NCBI GenBank assembly: GCA_021785315.1
Contig: JAJYFX010000085.1
Span: forward strand, 1 to 7,285
Direction: 5' to 3'
Length of the DNA stretch: 7,285 bases
Source: Actinomycetes bacterium
GTDB taxonomy: Bacteria > Actinomycetota > Acidimicrobiia > Acidimicrobiales > Acidimicrobiaceae
The notes below the pieces were generated by a model. The model was not told where the DNA came from. It did no database searches and saw only the letters and a list, made by a program, of their open reading frames with translations. This document shows, in pieces, positions 6,674-7,285 of the stretch; within the stretch, counting starts at the first letter, position 1; every line of letters starts with the position of its first letter. The position numbers and the translations under genes are program-made.

Positions 6674-7051
6674 GTGACTTTTGCGCAAATAGTTGATCTG
6701 GTGGTTACGGTTCTCTTGGTGGTGCTTCTGATTATAACTGGGTTGCTGATTTCCGAAGCCAGGTCTGCTGTTAGATCCTTGGAGCGGATATCCGGGGAGC
6801 TTCAGGAGGAGATGACAAAGCTGGTTCGGGAGGTTTCAGGCCTCGTCGGCGATGCGGAGAATGATGTCAACAAATTTGAGACGCTGCTGGATGCCGCGAG
6901 TGCCGTTACCAGTTCGATGGGGGGAGCCTCCAGGCTGGCCTACAATGCAGTAGCTACTCCGGTGGTCAAGGTACAGGCGCTTCGAGCCGGGGCAGCTAAG
7001 TTGATCACGGTTTTCAAGTCGCAGCCTGCCAAAAGTAAAGGTGGCAGGTAG
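6674..7051 (+). CDS. DUF948-type single-pass membrane protein
   Basis: The biochemical function is unknown. The 125-residue protein starts at GTG behind a strong AGGAGG. A hydrophobic helix (about 7-27) rich in Val, Leu and Ile is followed by an amphipathic, charged stretch (28-75) with heptad-like spacing (ARSAVRSLERISGELQEEM and onward), likely a coiled coil on the cytoplasmic side. The segment DAASAVTSSMGGASRLAYNA (73-92) and the following TPVVKVQAL match the conserved C-terminal part of actinobacterial DUF948 proteins, in which ASRLAY and PVVK are characteristic. The tail ends with basic residues. In actinobacteria this gene typically lies between rarA/rpsD-type genes and alaS, followed by a DUF6167-like gene, as seen here. 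Its stop codon overlaps the next start by one base, so the two products may act together (inference). The family call rests on recognition, not on a profile search. Confidence 0.8.
   Translation: MTFAQIVDLVVTVLLVVLLIITGLLISEARSAVRSLERISGELQEEMTKLVREVSGLVGDAENDVNKFETLLDAASAVTSSMGGASRLAYNAVATPVVKVQALRAGAAKLITVFKSQPAKSKGGR
7039..7044 (+). promoter_or_regulatory. Ribosome binding site of the last gene, inside the DUF948 coding end
   Basis: AGGTGG lies six bases before GTG 7051 and within the final codons of the upstream gene. With the one-base TAGTG overlap this supports translational coupling and the GTG 7051 start. Confidence 0.5.
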
Positions 7052-7285
7052 TGGTCAAAAGGTTGCGGTGGTTCATATCGGGGACTGGTGTTGGAATTGG
7101 CGTTAGCGTCTGGGCTCACAAAAAAATTAAGGCGAAGGTTCAGCAATTTACCCCTTTGGCGGTCGCTAAGACTGCGGTCGATTCAGCCACCCAAGTAATG
7201 GAGAAGTTGAAAATAGCAGTCGGAGATGCACGGATCGAGGCAGCGGTAACCGAGTCAGCGCTTAGGGACGAGATGGGCTTGGATC
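7051..7285 (+). CDS. DUF6167-like small membrane protein (3' partial)
   Basis: Translation from GTG 7051 gives an open frame of 78 residues running off the right edge. It begins MVKRLRWFIS, followed by a Gly/Val-rich hydrophobic segment (about 7-22, with GTGVGIGVSVW) and a basic HKKIKAKV. The rest is amphipathic and predicted helical, ending in a charged stretch (EAAVTESALRDEMGLD). Length, topology (short basic N-terminus, one TM helix, helical cytoplasmic tail) and position right after a DUF948 gene match DUF6167-like proteins of Actinomycetota. Function is unknown. The start overlaps the DUF948 stop by one base (TAGTG). In many actinobacteria alaS follows, and is expected beyond the window (inference). 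Family membership is less certain than for its neighbour because sequence conservation in this family is low. Confidence 0.65.
   Translation, partial: MVKRLRWFISGTGVGIGVSVWAHKKIKAKVQQFTPLAVAKTAVDSATQVMEKLKIAVGDARIEAAVTESALRDEMGLD

Noticed and set aside
1..7285. A hidden defence, mobile or otherwise novel system
   Set aside because: Every frame with coding character belongs to a housekeeping gene, gaps are short, and no direct-repeat array, transposase fragment, tRNA gene or composition break is visible.

Overview
The window is an ordinary, densely coded housekeeping segment, all on the + strand. It reads secF (5' end outside the window), rel (a bifunctional RelA/SpoT homologue), aspS, rarA (mgsA), a DUF948-type membrane protein, and the first 78 codons of a small DUF6167-like membrane protein that runs off the right edge. 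Gene content and order match the secDF-rel-aspS-rarA-alaS neighbourhood of Actinomycetota. The DUF948/DUF6167-like pair after rarA is a strong actinobacterial marker. Base composition looks near 50-55% G+C by eye (not computed), low for the phylum. Together with the loss of several genes usually found in this neighbourhood, this suggests a deep or atypical actinobacterial lineage, possibly an acidimicrobial one. That placement is inference.

Layout. (1) 1-1181: secF. Its reading frame is open to the left edge with conserved SecF sequence upstream of the first in-window GTG, so the gene starts outside the window. (2) 1182-1245: a short spacer with a TACAAT -10 box placed so that the predicted transcription start is the A of the rel ATG. 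No Shine-Dalgarno is visible, so rel is probably read from a leaderless mRNA. (3) 1246-3447: rel, with all hydrolase, synthetase, TGS, zinc-finger and ACT landmarks. (4) 3448-3597: a 150-bp gap with a weak hairpin after rel and candidate promoter boxes for aspS. (5) 3598-5385: aspS, with a residue pattern that suggests a non-discriminating enzyme. (6) 5414-6658: rarA. (7) 6674-7051 and 7051-7285: the two small membrane-protein genes, overlapping by one base. From aspS onward the gaps are 28, 15 and -1 bp, which suggests one transcript.

The genes serve protein export (SecF), the stringent response to uncharged tRNA (Rel), tRNA charging (AspRS) and rescue of stalled replication forks (RarA). 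No mobile element, CRISPR array, RNA gene or defence system is visible, and I found no previously undescribed system. The points worth a second look are the leaderless rel promoter, the missing apt and hisS, two unusual features in AspRS, and the diverged RarA C-terminus.
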